Below are positions 1 to 12,600 of a stretch of 64,000 nt of DNA, one piece after another. The first letter of the stretch is position 1; the number at the start of each line of letters is the position of its first letter. The notes beneath the pieces are model-generated. The model was not told the DNA's origin and searched no databases. It saw only the letters and a program-made list of their open reading frames with translations. A program made the position numbers and the translations under genes. Origin of the DNA: Phorcus lineatus (Eukaryota > Mollusca > Gastropoda > Trochida > Trochidae); contig OV121082.1 in the NCBI GenBank assembly GCA_921293015.1, forward strand, positions 25,185,497 through 25,249,496. The letters run 5' to 3'.

Positions 1-3000
1 AATAACATAGATTTATATGGATTTCTAAATGGTTGTTATCAAGGTCATACTATTATGAAAATGCAAAATATTGGTATTCATTTTTTGAACACTTTAAGGT
101 TCAGCTACTTTTTTAAATTTAATTTTACCAATAAAACACTTTAAGAGTAATTCAACTATGTTTTTGAAATTTTCATATACATTGTATCAGGATATAATAA
201 AATGTTCAAATATGAAAATGATTGATGTTGGACTACTGCCACACAGGGCTTGTAACATTTTCCCTTTAAGAATGATAAGATATTTTGTATGTTTCATGAT
301 ACGTATCATTAAATATGTTTAATATCAACTTGGGATTACAAGTGACACTTAAAGAATACATTAACTGCAATGTTCACCAAAATCATTTTTCACGCTCTTG
401 GTTTTGAACGAACCATCATATATTTATTTATATACTCATTTTAGAAAAAATATTTTCTCAAATAATGTAATATTGAACAGTATCTTGATGCGGATGAGAG
501 AAAAGATTTAAATCCAAATTTAAATTTAGATCCATATAAAAAATGGACATAGCACAAATATGCAATGGAATAGTGCTTTTCAAAAGCTTTACTTTCATAA
601 GCTAATTTGACCTCATTGATTATATCTTGTGCTGTACTTGCTCGTGAAATTGTCCATTTATCGAACTGCTTTCAATTATTTACTAGCGGTGAAACATTAT
701 ACGCTAAGTAGGTAATGGTGTGGACTTGTTTTCTTCAATAAGTCATCATTTCAACACCGTTCACTAAACTCAAAGACCTTGTATATATATGAAGGTTAAA
801 AGATAATTGCTTTCGCAAATACAAAGGTTAAGAATTAAGTTTAGACAGAACTTTTTGCCATGATAGTGATGTGTGTTTAGAAATCCAATATGAAATTGGC
901 AGCAGTACAAGGCTCATGGAGCTTTATGAGAAGTATCGCTGCTATGTGAAGTTATTTGTGGTGGGACCTGTCGATAGAGGTAGGTTAGTATTGATGTCCT
1001 CATTGTCAGCTTCAGTCATCCAGAAATATTGATGTCCTCATTACTCCACCTGATCTTGTAAAAAAATACAATAAACATCACAGGGGCAATCAGACCTAGG
1101 AACTTTGTGAGGATGAATGAAAAACATTGAAAATAGTTGCATATACTTTTTTATTTCACAATGTCACCTTTTTGATACGATCAGAAGAGATTTTACTTTT
1201 TTAAACAGAAAAACACCTTCTGAGATGATGTTTGTACATGTTCTCAGATTGTTTTTTAAATTATCTGATCTTTGACTTAAATATTAAGAATACATTATTA
1301 GAAAAACGGTAAGATGATAAGATCTTTATATATCAACAAAAAAGGGATATAACAGTGCAAGAGTCATTTATCAGAAAGGAAATAAAACATTTTGCATATT
1401 GCAAGGAGAGGGTCCTGATTAATGAATCACTCTCTTACAGATGTACATAACATGTACATTAGTATCTGCCATCACTCACACTGATGACATTCACCCGGTC
1501 ACTGGAATGTTAATTAGTCAAGTTGTAGTAGGTCAATTAGCAGGATAATACGATCTGATGGGAAATATCAGGTGGATATATATATATATAATTACATTTT
1601 TTTCTTACTTCAAACTCCTAGTTATGTTCTAAACCAGTTTGTCACTCTGAAATAGGAAAATAGCCATATGAGTGGAATTGTATTTACATTATTGATACCT
1701 TTAATGATGATGGTAGAGTTGTCTAATGTTTATCCAAATTAGTTTTTTTTCTGTCTTCTAGTAAAATTGTTATTTTTCCTTTGATGATTAAATTTCAAGG
1801 AAGCAATTACTCAATTAATATTTGTCTAAAGCCCTTGAAACAATTTGATGGATTTACTTCAACTCAAGCTTTCGATTAACGATGACAGTATTTAAGTGCA
1901 GATTACACTACTTCAATACAAATGTTAAAATTTATGAATGAAGTATGTTGCAAAATTTGTAAATTTTTCACCATTATTTTCTGTTAGTTATTTAGTATCA
2001 AAACGCCATGAACCTTCTCTAACAAGTGTGTAGCAGATGATTGAAGGGCATATTTACTCACTTCTGAGTGGCACACTCCAACATTGAACAAGGAATGTTA
2101 ATTAATTAAGCATTAGCTATCTTGATTAGATGTGATTAGATGTATTGATGATATTAAGGCTGGCAGGTGACAGATAAAATGACATAACTCACAGGTAGCC
2201 ACAGTGATTATAATCACTAACCCAAGGAGGGAACCCTTAGTCTCTTGCTCACTGTTGCAAAGTCAGAATTACATACGGGTGAGTGTTTGTCTACAAACAA
2301 TTGTGTTTATTGAAAATCTTATCAAATTCTCCCGTAGATGATTAGGATTATTACATTATAATACATTTTTCACAAGAATGCTTTTTGCAAGAATTTAAGG
2401 AACATTTCAATTTCTAATTTCATTGAAATTATAGCTATGAAAGAACAAATTACAGCAAAAGAATAGATCTTGATTCTTGAGGTTCTTAGCTGCACCTGCA
2501 TGAGTGCTGCAAAAGAGTTACAAGAAAACATTGCGCAAAGTGGTTGATTAATTACTTCATATACTATTTCAATAAAATTTAATACTGAATTATGAATAAT
2601 TCATCTCATCTAAGATCTTATGAAAATATATTTGTGAAAACAGAGTGTAATGATAGTTCCATCACTGCGCAATAATACATAGAGAAAGTATTCCTGACTT
2701 TCATGTGACCTTGTTTCATCAAATCAGAAGGCAGCATTTTGTGTAACCTCTAAATTATGGTGTAAACTGTTTAAAATTTGTAAACTGCAGTTTAGGGTTT
2801 ATTGGAATGTACATGTACATACCAATCACTTTACCATGTTAAGTCCAGTCAGAAGGGAGTATATTGCTTACATTTCAAAGACTGAATTTATTGTCATGTC
2901 AAAAAGATTATATCATAATATTTTTGACAAATAATGTCTCACCAACACAATGATATACAATTGAAAATCTGAATAGCAATAACATGAAGACAATTATTGC

Positions 3001-3879
3001 CGTCATTTCAATGTCTATTCAGTGAGCGATTGTCTCTTAAGTTTATTGTTGTATGATATGGTTAGTGTTCGATCATGTCTATATTATAAATAGCATTATG
3101 ATGAGCCTTGCATTGTCACTGAAAGAAAGACAGGCAACCTACAGACCCAGAGGCATAAACTTAAGGAGTGTATGTTTGTCGTGTATGACCTGTATGTAAA
3201 AGCAAAGCTACTGAAAATTTGACGCTTCTGTTGATCATCGAGATTTAACCTTAGCTAGAAGTGCCAGTTTTATTACCAAATCAAACACCTTTACAACATA
3301 TTTCACCCGACATATTTGCCTAAGCTTATGCCGAGTCCTTTATTTGGGAGACTGAGTGAGAAGTCAAGAGTTTAAACATACACAACTCCCAGTTCTGTCA
3401 CATCAACAAGTATAAAGGTGACAAAGAGTATATAAATCATTCTCACATTCACTCAAAACGGATGTGTGACGCTCTCAATATGATCATTCAGTTAGTCATC
3501 CAAGCTCAATAATGGTAAAACTGATTACTATATGAAATGTCATAAATCAACAGAGAAACAATATGGCTCCATTGTTTCATTTCAAACAAAGCTTTTGTCA
3601 CTTTTAGCTTAAGAGAATTTCTGTAAAGTCTACTTTATCTCCATTTCATATTGTATGAAAATGATGATGAAGAACATCTGCAGGTTTGTTTTTTTAGTGG
3701 AGAGATATTCATAAGGGAAGCATTGATATATTTTAGAAGCGATTTACTTAAGGAGATAAGTTGAATTTTATTTATATTTTAGAAATCTTTTGCAGAAATT
3801 GTCTTGCAAATAACTACTATGTACAGTACTTCTTAACAAAAGATTCAGCAATCATTTTCATTCATTGAAAATAAAAGAA
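1..3879. other. No gene seen
   Basis: AT-rich sequence with a short TA run near 1575-1590 and a small acatgtacat palindrome near 2809. No coding signal, RNA gene or clear mobile element. Confidence 0.6.
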
Positions 3880-4227
3880 ATCGTCTATTTTAACGCCTTC
3901 AAAAGTCATAGAGTCATGATCGAGTATTGATAAGCAATACACATCGATGGACAGCATGAGGTATCCACTAATCTGCGCTGTTCCCTAAAAGCCACTCGTG
4001 TTAGATTGTGTACACGGAGAGGCAACTGTTGCCATTGTTTCTGTTTGAGAGCCATTTGTTGACAGAGAATTGGAATTTGTCTTGTTCTGCTCTTGGTTCA
4101 TGTTGACAAACTTGGCGCAGATAATGTCGCACTTAGTTGACTGACGTAAACTATCTCTGTTTGTGCTCTCCCTGGATACGACATGTACCACGCAAGTGCC
4201 TGCTTCAAAAGCTTGGATGAAACTTTT
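3880..4227 (-). other. CpG-dense patch with a minus-strand open frame
   Basis: About a dozen CpG in 300 bases, against few in the flanks. On the minus strand an open frame from just after a TAG (about 4227) to TAG at 3985-3987 encodes about 80 residues, including FIQAFEAGTCVVHV and a Ser/Thr/Asn-rich C-terminus ending SNTSGF. No family is recognised. It could be the last exon of a minus-strand gene, a promoter-type CpG island or an old repeat. Confidence 0.25.
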
Positions 4228-7200
4228 CTAGTCTTCAAGTTTATCATTGTTGGCCTGCTGCAGTGTTTATTTTCCTATTGCTATGAGATGCATTGATTGG
4301 CATTCACTCAGATGGAAAATGTTAGTCTTGTGTTAAACAAGATTTGAGATTTCTTTGTTGACTAATTTTATTGAGTTTTATTTGATGTGTTATAAGATAG
4401 TTATTTGTTTGAAGGCATGCATGTCTGCTGAATTAGCATCAAACTGATTCAATGCAAGTTTTCAAATCTAATAAATACCCTATCATAAAGAACTAGCTTT
4501 CAAGGATGTCAGATTGTGAGCTGGAGCATGTGTATTTTCATACGAATGTATTTTGAATTGCTGTTTAAGAATGTGTTCGCCACTTTAATGATAAGTTACA
4601 ACAATATGTTTCTGGGTATGCAGTTTTCCTATAAGTAACAATTTGAACAACTCTTTTCAAAGCCTTTAGAAAACCATCAATCTCAATTGACAAGCAATGG
4701 GTGCTTGAAAGACTCATATGATATATTGTAAGATATTAAAAGTAACATGTAAGGTCCTAAGTAATAGGTTTCATTCAAGCATACAAAAAGACATATAACA
4801 GTGTTGATGTAGAAATGGAAGTTAATTGCATTATGTCATTCTATGAAAGCACATCACATTGACTCTTAGAAATGGACACAACAAGGTATAATTAAATCTG
4901 TTGTGATATTTTGTATGTGTAGGTTACCATATAGACATCTTTCTCAATGAGGGAGGAATGATAGAAGCTGAAGGAGGTAAGGATAAAATGTTAGATTAAC
5001 TGACCAGATAACTGTGCTAGTGTCTGCACCTTCAAGCAGTTCACCTTGCCTGGAACATCTTCTCCCTCAGGTTTGAATAAGTTTTGAAGAAAAGAGTATA
5101 TATCAGCTTGTACAATTATAGAAGTATTCAATGTAAACTTTCCAGAAGTTATTTTGTCGATATCAAATAGATACAACTAAAACAACTAAAAAGGTTTCCG
5201 TAACATCCTAGATCTCCCTTCCATTACAGGTACATGTAAATCCTAAGTGTATTGAAGTGTCAATATGAGTAAATCTCAATGTTCTAATGCATTTGTTTCT
5301 TGAAAAGTTTTATGTTAAGCTGATGTTTGAACATAGAAGACCTCATTTTGCATTGAAATTACTACTTGTAATAAATTCTTTAGCTCCTCAGGCCTGATGT
5401 ATTTATACTTACTTCGTTCTTGCCCCGGTTAAGGTTATCTACATAGCCCTAAGACACTATTTTTGTCTTCTTTACAATTAATGAAACACAGAACAGAGCT
5501 CTTATCAGAGTGCAGACTCTTAAGCCAATAAGGATAATTAACTGAAGAATGTTTAACCCAAAATAACTGCTTCCAGATAATTTGCTGTAAGGTTTTTTAA
5601 CATGAATTATGTATTTAAAAAACCTTATGAGCTACATAGGCATTTTAACCTGTAACGGTTTGATATTCAATTAGAGTTTACCTTCACACTTATCATTATT
5701 GAATGGTGATTCAAATTGTTATGAAAGAAATTCAACTGCATATTGATGACACTGATGATAAAAACACACAGCTGGTGTAATAACAACATTGGGTATTGCA
5801 ACAATCCTAGAGGTTTGTGATATTTGAATATACTTCAGTAAGTAATAATGCATAATTAATATTCGATATTACAGTCAAGTTTTGTTCGTAGTATCAGATA
5901 CATGGAGGTATCCTGTATTTTTTGGATTAACATTTTCATGTCAATACTATTTTCTTCTCATTTTATTTAAAAGATAAAATGTTGCATGTAAGAGATACAT
6001 GTTACCGGTGCAACAATCACCTCTGTCAGGGAAAAATGCATATGGCTTTATCAATAAAAATGTTTTGACAATATTGTAGATCTGTGTAAATCAATTCAGA
6101 TCCATATTTTCAAGTAATCGGAATAATATTTATGAATTCAATTAGATTGTTTCAGGAAATTATTGCAATATATATATATCTAAATGAAAGAAGGATATTT
6201 TTCAAATCAAGATGATCACAATTTATATCACATAATGTGACACAATAAAATCATTGTTCTGGTTAATACATGAATGAATTGATTCTTTTTTAGTTAAAGC
6301 ATATATACAATATACTAAAGTATCAACAGCTATAATGTGACATGTTAAGGCAATAAATAAAGATTTGAATAAATTGTTCAGTAGGAAGCAATCACAGATT
6401 CAAGAATATGTATCTTTTGTCTGGCATTCTTTGCATATAACAAGTTTAATCAAACCAAGAAGATAAAATAGAGTTTTGTGCCTTGCAGCTATTTCACTAG
6501 AAACTTTGCTAGAAGTATTGCTCCACCACACCTCTTTATTACGTGAACAGACAACACCTTGGGTCTTGTACCCTCAGCTTATGCAGACAGGTGGGGAAAC
6601 ATTTCAGTATAATTCTTCTTTGATCCAATAGTACTTAGTAAATAATTGCAAAAATATTTGTTCAGCATTTGGAGATCATAAAGCTTGATTGCATTATTAG
6701 AGGATAAGCTGTTATGTCTGACTGAGTGTCTTAAGAACAGCTTAAGGAGTTGAGAGAAATAACAACTGGGTCAAATATTATCATTCACTGATGCTAAATT
6801 CTAATCATGATATACATTCTTTGATGTATACAATGTGATGTGTTTAAAATAATTTGGGCAGAATATTCAGTCAAGACATAAAAAACCCATTGAGATTGAA
6901 TGATCCCTTAATGCTAAAATCTTGTTTCATATATTTGACACTTCATTATTCTATGCATATCATCCATACCAATTCTTACTTACCAATATCTATCAAGTCT
7001 ATCAGAGCAGGTTTGTTGAATTGTGCTGCCATTTCTTGTAATTGCTGTAGCTTTTAGGTTAACAATAAACATTGACGTCATGTAACACAAGTATTCCATC
7101 TTCATTTAAAGCGGCACATTTCTGCAAAAAACCATGCTATCGATTATGGTTTCCAGATGGGTGTTCATGTACCGCATGTTGCAAATCAGACCAGCTGTGG

Positions 7201-7796
7201 ATGCTTCCTGTCACTTGACCAGCATGTGCAGTGTCATCACTTGAAAGTGTGGTCTGATAAAGCCATTGATAACATATTTGTCATATATTTATTCTGGAAT
7301 GTTAGTCATTGCAGTTATTTATTTTGCAAACATGCAAAACATTGACAAATAATCTTGATTGCCAATATAACAATTGTACATTTTGGCTGATGGATTTAAA
7401 TGGAGTTTGAGTGAAAAGTTGGTGTAGGTGAGGTTATCGATTGTGAAAAAATTGAAACCCTTGTCACTAGGATTATATCCAACTCATTTCAAACAACAAA
7501 AACTGCAACAATATTTTTGTGGAAATGTTTTTTGCATAGAATGTATTACTGTCACACTTGTCAAAATTTTATGAATCAAAACTGGTTTTCACAGACGATA
7601 TTCTTTGTGTAAGATCAAGTGATATCAACAACAGATATCTACATTGTAGATATCTTAAAATGTAGATATCTTAACAATCAAATTGTCATAATGCTTTTAC
7701 ATCATCAGTTAATCAACTCACAATGCTTTAGAATAACTGAGAACACTGATAACAATGTTATGATGTTACAATGTTAATGGCCCAATAATGCTTATA
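4228..7796. other. No gene seen
   Basis: AT-rich, low-CpG sequence with only short ORFs lacking family resemblance. A short (TA)n lies near 6168-6180. Confidence 0.6.
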
Positions 7797-8716
7797 CCCA
7801 GCAGGCATCTGACGTCATTTCGACGTCGAAATTTGGTTGAATTCAGGTCAAGACGTCGATCAACCAATTTTTGACGTCGGAACAACGTTAGTTCCCTGAC
7901 GTTGAAATTCGGTTGGTGTTTTGACGTTGTTTCAATGTCATCAGAACAACTTTAAACTGAAAAGTGATTACTTTTATAAAATTTCATTATTATTAATAAC
8001 ATCAAATACGTTACGGATTGTTTTAAAGAATGAAATAAAAAATGCAATAACAAACAGCTATCATTGACATTTAAAAGTGTTATTGATATTGGAATTAGAT
8101 AAATAAAAGTTAATTTCTTTCAATTTCACAACAAAGGGAAGTAACTCTGCCCTATGTCTAATTAGAATAAACAAGGTATATGGTATTTTTCAACAGTTTT
8201 TATTTTTTCAGTTATGTTCACAACTGACAACATAAATTTTCCATTTGAATAAAGTAAGTAGTTCTTACAAAACGGCATTTACGCATTTTTAAAAAACATT
8301 TTTTTTCGTGACACTTTGGTCTAAATTGTTGCAGTGTCATATAAACAGTAATACCCTCACATCGTATGTAATTTCCATTAAATGGAAAACTCCTCACGAG
8401 CAGCCATCAAAGTCTTGTATCGAGGCCTATGAAAAAGCTGAATTTGAGAGCGTAGCCTCACAGATAATTAATGCATTGCTTCAAGTAAACTAACGAAACT
8501 AAACAACACAAACTGATTGATCATCAAGACTTGACATCGAAATTACGTTTTTTCAACGTCAATACAACGTCTTAGCTTCAACGTTGAACCGACGTTGAAA
8601 TCACGTCGGATTTCGACGTCGCCGCAAATTTCAAATCCAATCAAATTTCAACGTTATTTCAACGTTGCTAAACGACGTCGTTTCAACGTTGATACAACGT
8701 CAGATTGCCTGCTGGG
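7797..8716. mobile_element. MITE-like element with CCCAGCAGGC ends
   Basis: The ends CCCAGCAGGC and GCCTGCTGGG are flanked by TA on both sides. Inside each end lie many short palindromic words (gacgtc, aacgtt, tcgacg), giving long imperfect inverted repeats of roughly 150-200 bp. The middle is AT-rich. A 61-codon ORF (8308-8493) has no recognisable transposase motif. I infer a nonautonomous DNA transposon; elements with these ends are common in aquatic animal genomes. Confidence 0.8.
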
Positions 8717-8775
8717 TAATGTCATTTTGCTATGACCTCACTTTTCCAGATCCCTAATGGCAATTTATGGTCAGA

Positions 8776-8799
8776 GATTCTATTCTATTCTATTCTATT
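8776..8799. repeat. ATTCT microsatellite
   Basis: Four to five tandem copies of the pentamer ATTCT, about 60 bases downstream of the MITE. Confidence 0.85.
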
Positions 8800-9492
8800 A
8801 CTGAAAACTGATGGAGAATGATTTTGGATGATAAACAAAAATCATTTCATAAAGACCTTGCAGAGAAGGATACAAATAGGTTATGAGTAAATAGACAAGA
8901 TAGAAGAATCCGTCACCCTTTGTCAGTGCTGGTGAACTACTGTTCCTGAGAAAGGACCAATGGTTATGTATGTGTTGGTGTTACACCTGTGGCCAGCTGG
9001 TGCCAACATTGTGTGTGAATGTGAATGAGTGGACAGGACAGGACAGTGGAAGGTAAACAGGAGACAATTAGCTCGTTGGTCACAGGTAACACAAGCAGGT
9101 AACGGGTCATCACTAGACGTGAACACACGTCAACAGGTCACCCAGTCAATATGGAAAGTCACTAACTCATATTAACTCTGCTTCTCCAACAATGGATGCT
9201 TTGTATCCTCTCAAATAGATCCAAAATGAAGGGCACCTGCTCATGTTTATACAATGCATGTAAACTTGACAAGGGCAAAGAGCCAGAACCTTTATCTTCA
9301 GTCAGGTTTCTGCTTACCAGAAACTGCAGAAATTCTGTGAGGTTTGATGATTTATGAAGAGAAATGAAGGAGAGTAGTGGAAGCCATTTTTGGATTTTTG
9401 GATGCTCTTTCTAATTCTTGAATTTTTGAAAGTTTAGAAGTGCCCATTAGATTTATGATATCCATATTTATTTTTTTTGATTCATGACAATA

Positions 9493-9577
9493 ATGAAGAA
9501 GAACGAATTCTTATGGATAGTCAACTTCTTTATTCAATAAAGAAGTTGACTATCCATAAGAATTCGATCTTCTTCAT
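9493..9577. repeat. 85-nt near-perfect palindrome
   Basis: 42-base arms around a single central base (9535). The only mismatch is at 9503 against 9567. It is flanked by a 14-base direct repeat (tcatgacaataatg) at 9482-9495 and 9610-9623. Confidence 0.93.
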
Positions 9578-9623
9578 CAATCCAGCTTCTAAAATGTCCC
9601 TTAAGGAAGTCATGACAATAATG

Positions 9624-12600
9624 TATTTATGATTTTACTTAGTGAATTTAAAGTGGCAAATGGCTTTTATGAAATACAGATGGTGAAAAATCCTCATAAG
9701 TTCTAGTTTTTTTTATATGCTTTATGTTTATTTCATTCCAATTGTTTGCTAGAAGTTGTTTTATAATTTAAATATCTGATATTTTTATGAAAGAATAGAG
9801 TTTGTCAGTTATTAGAAATGTTAATATTCCTTTTGCAATGAAAGATTACTTGCACAATGTTAATCGACCTTTTTGATTTGAATGTGCTTTGTGTGAGAGT
9901 GACAAATATCAAGATGTCATTATAGGAACATAATGTGATGTCTGACCTGATTGTAATGAATCACAGCAGGACACATCAACAGGTAATCAGTCATGTCAGT
10001 GAGGCACTGTGTCTGCATCGGGATATCCAGGTAAACCCCTTTACCTGGCAAGGTGATCACAAATAATTACTTAACCTGGTGTAAAAAGTCATGTCACAGT
10101 CTTCAAATTCATTACATCGTTATATTATTTTCAATGGTCTCCTGTTGCAAAGTAAGGTAAACTAAATATTACATGAGGAACATGCTTCTGACATTGAGCA
10201 TTTTGATTAAATTCGCATGTCAGAGTTACGTGTTATTACAGTATCAAGTCAAAAGTTTTCCAAGCTCTTTAAATTCTAAACCAACAAATAATATTGGTGT
10301 ACAGCTATTTGAGTACTGAGAGACGTTATCATATTGAGAAAAAATATTCAGTAGGTTTGTTGTAAAAGGTTTTAGAAATGGCATATATGAAAATATGAAT
10401 ACCCATATGATATGAATATAACCAGTCTTTCTACTGATAGCTGATCTGTGTTAGATATTGAACAACATACAAAATAGTTAACTTGTTGATAGACCTAATC
10501 CAGACCTTAACTAAAAATATTTGAGTCGTTAGTGATTGGCAAACTTCTAATTTTGTTTGTCCTGTCTTTTTATCTCATCAAGGATTTTTTCCATTCCTTT
10601 GAAATAACAGACATAGCTTTCTTTCCTATACAAAATACAACAAAAGGTAAAACCATCATTGACTTGAATTAATACCATGAAATTGCCAGTAGTCATGATT
10701 CAGACTCTACATTGTTAATGGATGTTTAGGCAGCAATCATGAGAGTGCAGAGTGGCCACACAAGTGAAGTAGAGTTGTTTGTAGATGTTAAAAAGAGGAC
10801 AGTATACAATCTGGGCACTATAGAGGATGAAACCTTGGTCATCTTCCAGTCCATAGAGATTAGCCATGTTTTACTTGAATCAATGCTGGATGAAGAGGGT
10901 TTCTAAAGATTTATCCATAATGCTCTGTATACACAAACTGTCCATTTACCTGGTCAATACTCTCAAATATTTACAAGTCTATCAGAGGCAGACCTATAAA
11001 CAAGTGTACTTTATATTTCAACTGTATTTATGCTTCAGACAGTGGATTATTTTAGTCCTTTACATCAATCATCATTGCATTTAGGTTCATGGTTTTAATA
11101 TATAAGAACTTATTATAGTCTTATAATTCAATGGAAAAAGTTATATTCGAATAATCTTTTGACATTGTTTAAATAATGCCTTACAAACAAGACATAATAT
11201 GTTAAAACCATAGATATTTAACATTACTTGTTATGAATTTATTGGCCTTCATAAATGAGAAATTTGACTTCAAAATAAGGTGACACTTTTTAAAATGAGT
11301 TTATTTCTTTTCAACATAGTTTTGTAGTCTTCACAATAAAAAGCGTTTAATGTTAAAGGACAGTCAATTCCATCTCTTCCACAAATGTTGAAATTTCGGT
11401 TTTAAAGCTAGAACAATCAATAACTTCACATTCTCACAACAAGTTGTGAATATCACACCTCAAATTGTAGGGAAAACACTTGAAATAACAAATTTCTTCT
11501 TTTAGAATAGAACACTTTCATTGCAGAAGTGACAAAGAAGAGTCTAAATCTAATTCCTTAAGATTTGCTCAGGGTTTTCTGTTTGTAAAGTGGGCAGAGA
11601 GAGAGTCAGGACCTCGGTAAGGGAGATAATGGTATTATCAAGCCCATACTGACTTGTTGATCCTGTAGAGCTGAAAAAGTCAGGCTTTTGTTCATAAGGC
11701 TGGCCCAGGTAGGGTTCACAGCACAACACAATGAAAGTACCCCTCTTATCAAGTATTGGTCATGATTAAGGAAAATTTATCTAGAACAAGATTTATGATT
11801 TTGGATGAAATATTGCGGGATCATGGAAGTGTGTCACTAAGGGCAATTTGAATAGTTTAATTGTTATGTGTTGACCTTACACTAGAAGTGATCAACTTAG
11901 GAAAGGAGTGGAAATGTGGTGATTGAAATGTTCACATAAGGACAATACACACACTTGTACAGGGATTAATTATATATAATAAACGGTTGCCAGGCCCAAG
12001 TATAGTCAACTTGAAACTCTTCTATATTGAAAAGAAAAAAGAAAATCCATCTTAAAGTACATTTTATAACTTTCTTCATGTTACTTTTTGGCCTTGCCGA
12101 TGAATGCTCTTTAACAAAGTGAATTTTCATAAAAGTCCCCTCATGTAAATTAACTTATTTGAAATCCATGCTCTTCTATCGAAATAAACAGGCATTGAAT
12201 GTGTTAGTAAAAGGGTCTTCACAACTATTGATCACAAATGTCACAAATCTACCAAATTGATTCCTGATAAAATTTCATAGTATACAATTCCCAGGCAGGT
12301 GATATAGAAATCTATGGTGTAGATTTAATACGATAAGACCTTGAAGTACATGGTGATTTGTGTTGTTATTGGAGTTAATAAAGGGTAGTAACCCCTTCGA
12401 TATGTGAGAGTAATGGTCTGTAACTGCCAGGGGAAAAGAGACAGAGGCACAATATCAATATATTGAGTTCTAATGATTCACAGGCCCTGGCCGGAGTCCA
12501 ATGAGTTCAGTACTTCCTTCAAAGGTATACCATCACAATGGGACCTGCAACTAACATAACGGACAAGGTATAAACTATTTAGCATGCTTGATTGCTTCAT

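Noticed and set aside
8308-8493. 61-codon ORF inside the MITE
   Set aside because: No transposase motif; probably chance.
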